This document shows positions 1 to 5,591 of a DNA stretch of 10,440 nucleotides, piece by piece. The stretch is from Actinomycetota bacterium (GTDB lineage: Bacteria; Actinomycetota; Thermoleophilia; Gaiellales; Gaiellaceae): NCBI GenBank assembly GCA_019234175.1, contig JAFALP010000253.1:1-10440 (forward strand), written 5' to 3'. Position numbers and translations under genes: made by a program. The stretch's first letter is position 1; each line of letters begins with the position of its first letter. A model generated the notes under the pieces. That model was not told the DNA's origin and did not search any database. It saw only the letters and a list, made by a program, of their open reading frames with translations.

Positions 1-1522
1 CGGGTACGGTAGCGCCCTCGCTTTCGAGCGGAACGCTCACCGACTGGGCGCGCACGCCCGTGCCGAACCAGTAGCCGATGAGCCCGAAGAGCACGATCAC
101 GCCCAGCGTTCCGAGCGTGAGCGCCTCGAACGTGCCGCGCGACACACCCCACGTGCCGTGGAAGTCGTACGACACGTGGAAGAGCTTCTCGAGCGTCCCC
201 GGAAAAACGGCCTCCCACGAGCCGAGCGCGATCCAGAACGTCGTCAGCACCGTGGAGACCCAGATGCCGGGCAGGCCCCACGGATGGACGTACGGCCGGT
301 AGACGTGCGGATGCGAATAGCGGAGCTTGAGAGTGGCGGGGAAGATCCAGAGATACGAGAGCAGCGTCGTGCTGATGGCGATCGTCAGGACGACGTAGAA
401 GCGCGCATTCGTCCCGCCGTTGAAGGCCGCGATCGCGACGAAGGAGAAGACCGTCGACACGATCCCGGACATCATGTTCACGCGAACCGGCGTCCCGAGC
501 TTCCTGTTGAACACGCCGAAGAACGGGAAGAACGCGCCGTCGTAGGCAGCGACCGCCTGGATGCGGTCGGATCCGATCATCCACACCGCGCCCGACGTCA
601 CCAGCGCACCGATGAACGACAGCGTCATGAGGACGAGGAGCGCGTGCGCGGCACCGCCGTACACGCCGTGGAACGCAACCGTCACGGCGTCGATGAAGCC
701 GCCGATGTTCGTGACCTGCTTCAGCGGCAGGACGAGCAGGATGCAGAACACCGGCACGACGTACATGAGGATCCCCGTGATTCCGCTGCGGAGGATCGAA
801 ATCGGCACGTCACGCTGCGGGTTCTCCATCTCCTCGGCAGCGCCGTTCTGCAGCTCGAAGCCGACGTAGTTGAAGAGGAGGACCGGCACGAGGCCGAAGA
901 ACACGGCCTTCGTCGGGCTGAAGTGGCCCTGGAAGCTCGAGAAGCCGTGCTTGGCCCCGTAGATGATCATCGTCAGCGAGAAGAACCCGAGGACGACGCC
1001 GCGGAGGATGGCGCCGGCATTGGGGATCCATTTGCCGTAGCGGAGCGAGATGATGGCGACGCCGATCGACAGCCAGATGAAGAGGAAGCAGAAGACGTAG
1101 GCGCCCGGGCTCTTGCTCCCGATGGAGAACACGTTCGCCTTCCAGGCGTTCAGGCTGGTGAAGGCGAGCGAGCCGCCGACCCAGAGCGGATTCGTCACCC
1201 AGTAGAGAACCGCGGCGATGCCGCCGTGGAGCCGGCCGAATGCGAGCTTCGTCCACTCGTACGGACCGCCCTCCTGCGTGAACGCCGAGCCGACCTCGGC
1301 CATCATCAGCATGTACGGCGCGACGAACAGCAACGCCGTGATCAGAAGCCAGATGAAGCCCTCGGGCCCGTTGCTCGCGACCGTGCCGAGCGTGTCGAGC
1401 CCGACGAACGCGCACACGGTGAAGAACACCATGTCGAAGCGGCGCAGCGACTTGATGAGCTTGCCCTTCTCCTCCAGCGCAAGCCTCGTCGTCTGCTCGG
1501 TGTCTACTGCAGTCGTTGCCAT
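1..1522 (-). CDS. APC-superfamily amino acid/polyamine permease (3' end beyond window)
   Basis: Integral membrane transporter that probably imports the amine or amino acid used by the adjacent enzymes. The reading frame is open from ATG 1522 to the window edge: 507 residues, with no stop inside the window. Visible features are a short hydrophilic N-terminus (1-29), then about a dozen hydrophobic segments. The first (about 31-50) carries an APC-like glycine-rich break (GLDTLG, 41-46). The central block around 206-245 (LLFNYVGFELQNGAAEE, then NPQRDVP) is the typical APC TM6 and following loop: F-x-GFE, A-x-E, NP-x-R-x-x-P. It overlaps the aminotransferase end by 19 nt, with a GGAGGTG Shine-Dalgarno inside that gene, so co-expression is likely. 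The usual family size is 430-520 residues, so only a short tail should be missing. The substrate is not deducible; amine or amino acid is inferred from neighbours. Confidence 0.9.
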   Translation of the reverse strand, partial: MATTAVDTEQTTRLALEEKGKLIKSLRRFDMVFFTVCAFVGLDTLGTVASNGPEGFIWLLITALLFVAPYMLMMAEVGSAFTQEGGPYEWTKLAFGRLHGGIAAVLYWVTNPLWVGGSLAFTSLNAWKANVFSIGSKSPGAYVFCFLFIWLSIGVAIISLRYGKWIPNAGAILRGVVLGFFSLTMIIYGAKHGFSSFQGHFSPTKAVFFGLVPVLLFNYVGFELQNGAAEEMENPQRDVPISILRSGITGILMYVVPVFCILLVLPLKQVTNIGGFIDAVTVAFHGVYGGAAHALLVLMTLSFIGALVTSGAVWMIGSDRIQAVAAYDGAFFPFFGVFNRKLGTPVRVNMMSGIVSTVFSFVAIAAFNGGTNARFYVVLTIAISTTLLSYLWIFPATLKLRYSHPHVYRPYVHPWGLPGIWVSTVLTTFWIALGSWEAVFPGTLEKLFHVSYDFHGTWGVSRGTFEALTLGTLGVIVLFGLIGYWFGTGVRAQSVSVPLESEGATVP

Positions 1523-2859
1523 GCCTCGCTGAGCACCTCCCCAAGGATCGTCGTCATTTCGTCGAACTCCCGCTGCGTGGCGATCAGCGGCGGGGAGATC
1601 TGGATCACGGGGTCGCCGCGATCGTCGGCTCTGCAGATGAGCCCCTTCTCGAACAGCCGCGGCGAGAGGAAGCCCCTCAGCAGCGACTCGCACTCACCGT
1701 CGTCGAAGCTCTCCCTCGTCCCCTTGTCCTTCACGAGCTCGAGGGCGTAGAAGAACCCCGTTCCGCGCAGGTCGCCGACGATCGGGAGATCGAGAAGCTG
1801 GCCGAGCGTCGCCCGGAGGGCGTCGCCGTTGTCGCGCACGTTCTCGACGACGCGTTCCCGCTTCATGATCTCGATGTTCTTCAGTGCGATCGCGCACTGC
1901 ACGGGATGGCCGCCGAAGGTGATCCCGTGTGCGTACATCGAGACGTCGCCGAGGAACGGCTCGAAGACGTGGTCGGCGGCGATGACCGCGCCGATCGAGG
2001 CGTAGGCGGATGAGAGGCCTTTCGCGCTCGTGATCAGGTCCGGCCGGATGTCGTACAGCTCCGAGCCGAACCAGGCGCCGAGCCGGCCGAAGCCGGTGAT
2101 GACCTCGTCGGCACAGAGGAGGATCCCGTACCGGTCGCAGATCTCGCGCACGCCGCGCCAGTAGCGCGCGGGCGGCGTGAACGAGCCGCCGGCGTTCTGG
2201 ACGGGCTCCATGATCACCATGGCGACCGTCTCCGGCCCTTCCTGGAGGATCGCCTGCTCGAGGTCGTCGAGCAGGAAGGCGGTGAACTGCTCCTCCGTCT
2301 CGCCGGACGGCCGGTGATAGCGGTTCGTGTTCCGGACGTGGACGACGTCGGGCACGAGCGGCTCGAACGGCGCGCGCAACGCGGCGATGCCGTTGATGGA
2401 GAGCGCGCCCATCGTCGTGCCGTGATAGGCGAGACGGCGCGAGACCGCCTTCCAGCGCCGCTCGCCGCGCGCGAGGTGGTACTGCCGCGCGAGCTTCCAC
2501 GCCGACTCGACCGCTTCCGATCCGCCGGAGACGAAGAAGACGCGGTTCAAGTCGCCAGGCGTGAGCTGCGCGATCTCGTGCGCGAGCTCGATCGCGCGCG
2601 GGTGCGCGTACGACCAGTTCGTGTAGAAGGGCAGCTCGCGCATCTGCTCGAGCGCGGCCTGGCCCATCTCCTCGCCGTACGAGTACCCGACCTGCACGGC
2701 GAAGAGGCCGGCGAGCGCGTCGAGATAGCGGTTGCCGTCCGAGTCGTAGAGGTAGCACCCCTCGCCACGGACGATGATCGGCGGCACGTGCCCGCCCATG
2801 CGGGTGAAGTGCAGCCAGAGATGGTCGCGCGCCGCTTGGCGCAGATCAGCGACTGCCAT
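1504..2859 (-). CDS. Class III PLP-dependent aminotransferase (omega-amino acid/diamine:pyruvate type)
   Basis: 451-residue cytosolic fold-type I transaminase, normal family length. It moves an amino group from an amine or omega-amino acid to a keto acid through PLP. Visible motifs are the phosphate-binding loop SGGSEA (111-116), YHGTT (145-149) for cofactor stacking, E218, DEVITGFGRLG (251-261) whose Asp contacts the pyridine nitrogen, the Schiff-base lysine K280 in SAKG, and TFGGHP (314-319). The order and spacing match the group that includes beta-alanine:pyruvate and putrescine:pyruvate transaminases (SpuC-like), but specificity cannot be read reliably. ATG 2859 lies within the last codons of the Lrp-type regulator (14-nt overlap) with no convincing Shine-Dalgarno, so translation is probably coupled. 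Position between regulator and permease indicates a catabolic amine or amino acid operon. Family assignment is firm; the substrate is inference. Confidence 0.93.
   Translation of the reverse strand: MAVADLRQAARDHLWLHFTRMGGHVPPIIVRGEGCYLYDSDGNRYLDALAGLFAVQVGYSYGEEMGQAALEQMRELPFYTNWSYAHPRAIELAHEIAQLTPGDLNRVFFVSGGSEAVESAWKLARQYHLARGERRWKAVSRRLAYHGTTMGALSINGIAALRAPFEPLVPDVVHVRNTNRYHRPSGETEEQFTAFLLDDLEQAILQEGPETVAMVIMEPVQNAGGSFTPPARYWRGVREICDRYGILLCADEVITGFGRLGAWFGSELYDIRPDLITSAKGLSSAYASIGAVIAADHVFEPFLGDVSMYAHGITFGGHPVQCAIALKNIEIMKRERVVENVRDNGDALRATLGQLLDLPIVGDLRGTGFFYALELVKDKGTRESFDDGECESLLRGFLSPRLFEKGLICRADDRGDPVIQISPPLIATQREFDEMTTILGEVLSEAWQRLQ
1534..1540 (-). promoter_or_regulatory. Ribosome-binding site of the permease inside the aminotransferase gene
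   Basis: The minus strand reads GGAGGTG, 11 nt before ATG 1522 and still within the last codons of the aminotransferase. It supports 1522 as the permease start and re-initiation by ribosomes finishing the upstream gene, whose stop is at 1504-1506. Confidence 0.6.
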
Positions 2860-3343
2860 TGGCCCCCCAGTCGTAGAGCTGCTTGTACATCTCCAGGTAG
2901 AAGAAGGTCTCCGTCGAGGCGACGTCGTCGAGGGCCCGCATGCGGTTGGTGATGTCGAGGAGCTCGCGCCGCGTCGCGGCGACGACCTCGACGACGATGT
3001 CGAACTGCCCCGCGGTGACGACGACGTAATCCGCCTCGGGCCAGCGCGAGATCTCGTCCGCGACCGGCTCGGGCGGACCCGACGTCTTGATGCCGACGAG
3101 CGCCTGGTCGAAGCCGAGGCCGAGCGGGTTCGTCACGCCGACGACCTGCAGGATCCCTGCATTCGAGAGCCGCGCGTACCGGGCGCGCACCGTCGCCTCG
3201 GAGACGCCGAGGCGCCCGGCGATGCGGCGGAACGACTCGCGGCCGTTCGCCTGCAGCTCCTCGATGATCTTCCGGTCGAGCTCGTCGACCGGGCGCGCGG
3301 GGGCGACCGGCCCCCTCGGTGCATCCAGCTTCTGAGCGTGCAC
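2846..3343 (-). CDS. Lrp/AsnC-family transcriptional regulator
   Basis: DNA-binding regulator, probably sensing an amino acid or amine and controlling this locus. From GTG 3343 it is 165 residues, near the usual 150-165. The N-terminal winged helix-turn-helix begins at VDELDRKIIEELQANGR (about 19-35); the recognition unit is IAGRLGVSEATVRARYARL (41-59). The C-terminal ligand-binding RAM domain spans about 65-158, with the typical AGQFDIVVEV strand (111-120) and a terminal strand TETFFYLEMYK. A longer frame from TTG 3391 exists but adds 16 atypical residues, so GTG 3343 is preferred; its Shine-Dalgarno is weak. The gene heads the minus-strand operon, overlaps the aminotransferase by 14 nt and is divergent from the amine oxidase. 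Lrp/AsnC proteins commonly autoregulate and control such divergent neighbours; that role here is inference. Confidence 0.9.
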   Translation of the reverse strand: MHAQKLDAPRGPVAPARPVDELDRKIIEELQANGRESFRRIAGRLGVSEATVRARYARLSNAGILQVVGVTNPLGLGFDQALVGIKTSGPPEPVADEISRWPEADYVVVTAGQFDIVVEVVAATRRELLDITNRMRALDDVASTETFFYLEMYKQLYDWGANGSR

Positions 3344-3361
3344 CCTGCGCAATGCGAGGTG

Positions 3362-3391
3362 TTCGTACCAGAGAACGACGCAATTCGTCAA
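3362..3391 (-). promoter_or_regulatory. Candidate promoter of the regulator-aminotransferase-permease operon
   Basis: On the minus strand a TTGACG hexamer (3386-3391, five of six to the -35 consensus) is followed after 18 nt by TACGAA (3362-3367), preceded by TGG like an extended -10. Initiation would fall about a dozen bases before GTG 3343. The left arm of the palindrome at 3379-3388 lies between and over these elements, which would suit autorepression. Proposed by eye only; the -10 matches weakly. Confidence 0.3.
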
Positions 3392-3418
3392 CGTCTTGAC
3401 TTCTGACCACGAATTGCG
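3379..3418. promoter_or_regulatory. Inverted repeat, candidate operator of the divergent regulator/oxidase region
   Basis: CGCAATTCGT (3379-3388) and ACGAATTGCG (3409-3418) are perfect 10-bp inverted arms separated by 20 bp, about three helical turns centre to centre (30 bp). Between them GTCAA (3387-3391) and TTGAC (3396-3400) form a second small inverted repeat with a 4-nt spacer. The AT-rich arms stand out in GC-rich DNA and sit exactly between the Lrp-type gene and the oxidase. Lrp/AsnC proteins bind AT-rich partly palindromic sites, often in phased pairs, so this is the natural operator candidate. Binding is not demonstrated. Confidence 0.5.
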
Positions 3419-3424
3419 AGAAGG
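3418..3424 (+). promoter_or_regulatory. Ribosome-binding site fixing the amine oxidase start
   Basis: GAGAAGG ends 7 nt before ATG 3432 and selects that codon over the in-frame TTG at 3396, which has no Shine-Dalgarno and would place coding sequence across the candidate operator. The right operator arm abuts this site. Confidence 0.6.
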
Positions 3425-3431
3425 TCAAGCC

Positions 3432-5066
3432 ATGGCCAGGACACCTCTTCTCCGTGCCCTGCGGCGGCTCGCAGCCGATTCAGGCGAAGCCGACCGCCTG
3501 GGGATTCCGGTTTCCGAGCTCCGGGCTCGGCGAGCCGAGGACGCGGCGTACGACCGCGGCGAGTTCTTGAAGAAGGCCGGCGTCGCCGGCGCAGGCGTGC
3601 TCGCCGGCTCGGCGTTCCTCGCCGACCGCGCGCGGGCGGCAAAGGGCGGAACGAACGCCCGCATCGCCATCATCGGCGGCGGCATCGCCGGCTTGCACGC
3701 GGCGCTCGTCCTGAAGGACAAGGGCGTGTACGCCGACGTGTACGAGTCCTCGAACCGAGTCGGCGGGCGCATGCACTCCGACTGGACCGAGTTCGGCCAG
3801 GGCTTCTGGGACAACAACCAGCAGGCGGAGCTCTGCGGTGAGCTCATCGACTCCGGCCACAAGCAGATCCTCAATCTCGCGAACCGCTTCAACCTTCCGG
3901 TCGTCGACCTCCTCGCCGCGCAGCCGGCGGGGACGCAGGACACGAACTGGATCTTCGGCGCCGAGTACACCGACGACCAGGCGGCGGCCGACTTCCAAGG
4001 CGTCGCCCCGACGTTGAAGCAGCAGCTGAAGGCCGCCGGCTATCCGACGCTGTACAACAGCTCGACGCCGACGGGGCAGATGCTCGACCAGATGTCCGTG
4101 CACGACTGGATCGCGAACTACGTCCCCGGAGGCCTCGGGTCGAAGTTCGGCGACCTGTTGAACTCCGCGTACAACGAGGAATACGGCGCCGAGACGACCG
4201 ACCAGTCGTCGCTGAACCTCGTGTACCTGCTCGGCTTCCAGCCGAAGCAGGGCTTCAACGTGCTCGGCCAGTCGGACGAGCGGTACCACATCGCCGGCGG
4301 GAACTCGGCCTTGCCGATCGCGATCGCGAACGCGCTTCCCTCCGGAAGCGTCCATCTCGGCTATTCGATGACGTCGATCGGGCTGAAGAACGACGGCTCG
4401 ATCAAGGTGTCGTTCTCGAACGGGCAGACGATCGTCGCCGACCAGGTGATCCTGTGCATGAGCTTCTCCGTCCTGAGGACGCTCGACTACTCGAAGGCCG
4501 GCTTCGACCAGCTGAAGCAGACGGCGATCACCCAGCTCGGATCGGGCCACAACGCGAAGCTCAACGTCCAGTTCAAGTCCCGACTCTGGAACGCGCAGGG
4601 AAGCACGGGCAACATCTACACCGACCTGCCCTTCCAGAGCGGCTGGGACGTCACCCGCGGCCAGTCCGGCGCGACGGGCATTCTCGTCGAGTACCCCGGG
4701 GCGAACGTGGCGACGTCGCTCGCGCAGTCGAACCCCTACACGACGACTGCGAACAACCCGAACGTGAAGAAGGCGGTCCAGGCGTACCTCAAGCAGCTCG
4801 AGGGCGTCTTCCCGGGCATCAGCGCCCAGTGGAACGGTAAGGCGATGCTCTCCACGCCCTTCACCGATCCGAATCTCCTGCTCTCGTATGCGTACTGGCG
4901 CGTCGGCCAGTACACGGCGTTCAGCGGCTACGAGGGTGTCCGGCAGGGCAACATCCACTTCGCCGGCGAGCACTGCTCGACCGGCTTCCAGGGATACATG
5001 GAAGGCGGCGCCGAGGAAGGCAAGCGCGCGGCGAAGGAGATCCTCTCGGATCTCGGCATCAGCTAG
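3432..5066 (+). CDS. Flavin-dependent amine oxidase with Tat-like N-terminus
   Basis: 544-residue FAD enzyme expected to oxidise a primary or secondary amine to an imine/aldehyde with H2O2 and ammonia. After a charged n-region (1-40) comes DRGEFLKKAG (41-50) and a small-residue hydrophobic stretch (50-63) ending ADRARAAKG, resembling a Tat signal but with R-G instead of R-R. The Rossmann FAD motif IAIIGGGIAGLHAA is at 78-91, ribose-binding E105 follows, then RVGGRM (109-114). YHIAGGNSALPIAIANAL (285-302) is a family FAD/substrate motif. K376 in NAKLNVQFKSRLW aligns with the flavin-proximal lysine of monoamine oxidases. The C-terminal FAD motif is FAGEH (510-514) with GYMEGGAEEGKRAA (521-534). 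It is divergent from the Lrp-type regulator and 14 residues' worth of stop region meets the convergent PPOX gene directly. The substrate is unknown; neighbours suggest a biogenic amine, polyamine or amino acid. Family firm, export uncertain. Confidence 0.92.
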   Translation: MARTPLLRALRRLAADSGEADRLGIPVSELRARRAEDAAYDRGEFLKKAGVAGAGVLAGSAFLADRARAAKGGTNARIAIIGGGIAGLHAALVLKDKGVYADVYESSNRVGGRMHSDWTEFGQGFWDNNQQAELCGELIDSGHKQILNLANRFNLPVVDLLAAQPAGTQDTNWIFGAEYTDDQAAADFQGVAPTLKQQLKAAGYPTLYNSSTPTGQMLDQMSVHDWIANYVPGGLGSKFGDLLNSAYNEEYGAETTDQSSLNLVYLLGFQPKQGFNVLGQSDERYHIAGGNSALPIAIANALPSGSVHLGYSMTSIGLKNDGSIKVSFSNGQTIVADQVILCMSFSVLRTLDYSKAGFDQLKQTAITQLGSGHNAKLNVQFKSRLWNAQGSTGNIYTDLPFQSGWDVTRGQSGATGILVEYPGANVATSLAQSNPYTTTANNPNVKKAVQAYLKQLEGVFPGISAQWNGKAMLSTPFTDPNLLLSYAYWRVGQYTAFSGYEGVRQGNIHFAGEHCSTGFQGYMEGGAEEGKRAAKEILSDLGIS

Positions 5067-5443
5067 AGGCCGTAGGCGGTGACGTGTTCGGGTGTCACGC
5101 GCACCCGGACACGTCGCTGGCCTTCGACGTACGGCCACGGCTTGCCGTCGTACTTCTCGCTGAGCCGGTTGATCTGCTCCTCGGCGCCGTCGGTCGTGAG
5201 CTCCGCGTGCCCGTCGACGGCGACCCAGTGGTAGAAGTCCGGCGCCGAGACGAGGACGGAGACGCGCGCGTCGCGCTCGAGGTTCCCGGGCTTCGCGCGT
5301 CCGTAGGCGGTGTTGAAGCTCAGCGAGTCGCCGTCGCGCTCGATCCAGACCACGGTCGTCTGCGGCGAGCCGTCCGCGCGCAGCGTGGTGACGACACCGA
5401 AGTAGGTGTTGTCGAAGAATGCGAGTTGGGCCGGCGTCAGCAT
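5063..5443 (-). CDS. PPOX-class split-barrel flavin/F420-type oxidoreductase
   Basis: 126-residue small cytosolic protein of the pyridoxamine-phosphate-oxidase-like split beta-barrel fold, full length for the short actinobacterial F420/FMN-binding group. The typical opening is FGVVTTLRADGSPQTTVVWIE (15-35). The cofactor-phosphate region is AYGRAKPGNLERDARVSVLV (46-65), with the K-x-x-N-L-x-R-D pattern of the family, followed by YHWVAVDGHAEL (71-82), a standard strand pair. Members bind FMN or F420 and reduce varied substrates; the cofactor and substrate here are unknown. ATG 5443 has no clear Shine-Dalgarno and may be leaderless or weakly translated. The gene is divergent from the rsgA leader and convergent with the oxidase; both stops share CTAG (5063-5066). 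No functional link to either neighbour is evident. Confidence 0.88.
   Translation of the reverse strand: MLTPAQLAFFDNTYFGVVTTLRADGSPQTTVVWIERDGDSLSFNTAYGRAKPGNLERDARVSVLVSAPDFYHWVAVDGHAELTTDGAEEQINRLSEKYDGKPWPYVEGQRRVRVRVTPEHVTAYGL
5077..5119 (+). terminator. Strong hairpin just downstream of the amine oxidase stop (factor-dependent terminator or 3' stabiliser)
   Basis: GACGTGTTCGGGTG (5081-5094) pairs with CACCCGGACACGTC (5102-5115) around a 7-nt loop; all 14 positions pair on the plus-strand RNA, one as G-U. Four more pairs (5077-5080 with 5116-5119, two of them G-U) extend it to 18. It starts 10 nt after the oxidase stop and lies inside the 3' end of the opposite PPOX gene. There is no U-tract, so it is not a classical intrinsic terminator. 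The three wobble pairs become A-C mismatches on the minus strand, so the structure favours the oxidase transcript. Confidence 0.45.
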
Positions 5444-5478
5444 CGTGCTAGGTTGTGCACCGTATCCGTTCCCGGCGA

Positions 5479-5584
5479 GAGGAGGTAGGACAATGAAGCC
5501 TGTGCGTGTCGCCTCCTCGGTCTTCCTGACCTAGCGCCGGGCGGCTCCTTCGGGACGTTCGGCGTCCCTTTCGTCTCGAAGGAG
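5479..5584 (+). promoter_or_regulatory. Structured rsgA leader: SD-sequestering stem with inner hairpin and alternative pairings
   Basis: CTCCTTCG (5545-5552) is perfectly complementary to CGAAGGAG (5577-5584), which contains the rsgA Shine-Dalgarno AAGGAG. Inside, GGACG (5553-5557) pairs with CGTCC (5563-5567) around a TTCGG loop, leaving a 9-nt bulge. Upstream, the leader-ORF Shine-Dalgarno GAGGAGG (5479-5485) is complementary to CCTCCTC (5512-5518) inside the leader ORF, and AGGAG (5480-5484) could instead pair with CTCCT (5545-5549). This is the architecture expected of translational attenuation: a ribosome on the leader ORF would approach or open the stem. Pairings were found by eye; energies were not computed. 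Confidence 0.45.
5493..5534 (+). CDS. Putative 13-residue leader peptide upstream of rsgA
   Basis: A short ORF, ATG to TAG, encodes MKPVRVASSVFLT. It has the best ribosome-binding site in the window: AGGAGGT (5480-5486), 6 nt before the ATG. Its stop is 10 nt before the stem that hides the rsgA Shine-Dalgarno. It is in the same frame as rsgA, 57 nt ahead of it, but in-frame TAG separates them. The distance and order fit a leader peptide of a translational attenuator. No run of a single amino acid codon is present, so the signal, if any, is not obvious from codon content. It could also simply be a non-functional small ORF. Confidence 0.45.
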   Translation: MKPVRVASSVFLT

Positions 5585-5591
5585 ATCTGGC

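Noticed and set aside
158..1750. 530-codon plus-strand open frame opposite the permease and aminotransferase
   Set aside because: It is arginine/glutamate/histidine-rich low-complexity translation of the complement of two well-recognised genes, typical of GC-rich shadow frames; no domain is visible.
3344..3391. TTG 3391 as start of the Lrp-type regulator
   Set aside because: It would add 16 residues atypical for the family and sit on the operator arm and candidate -35; GTG 3343 gives the usual length.
3480..5138. 552-codon minus-strand open frame opposite the amine oxidase
   Set aside because: Compositionally biased shadow of a gene whose FAD motifs are all intact on the plus strand.
5426..5454. 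TTGGGC-17 nt-TAGGTT as a promoter for the rsgA leader
   Set aside because: Each hexamer matches consensus at only about three of six positions, too weak to call by eye in GC-rich DNA.
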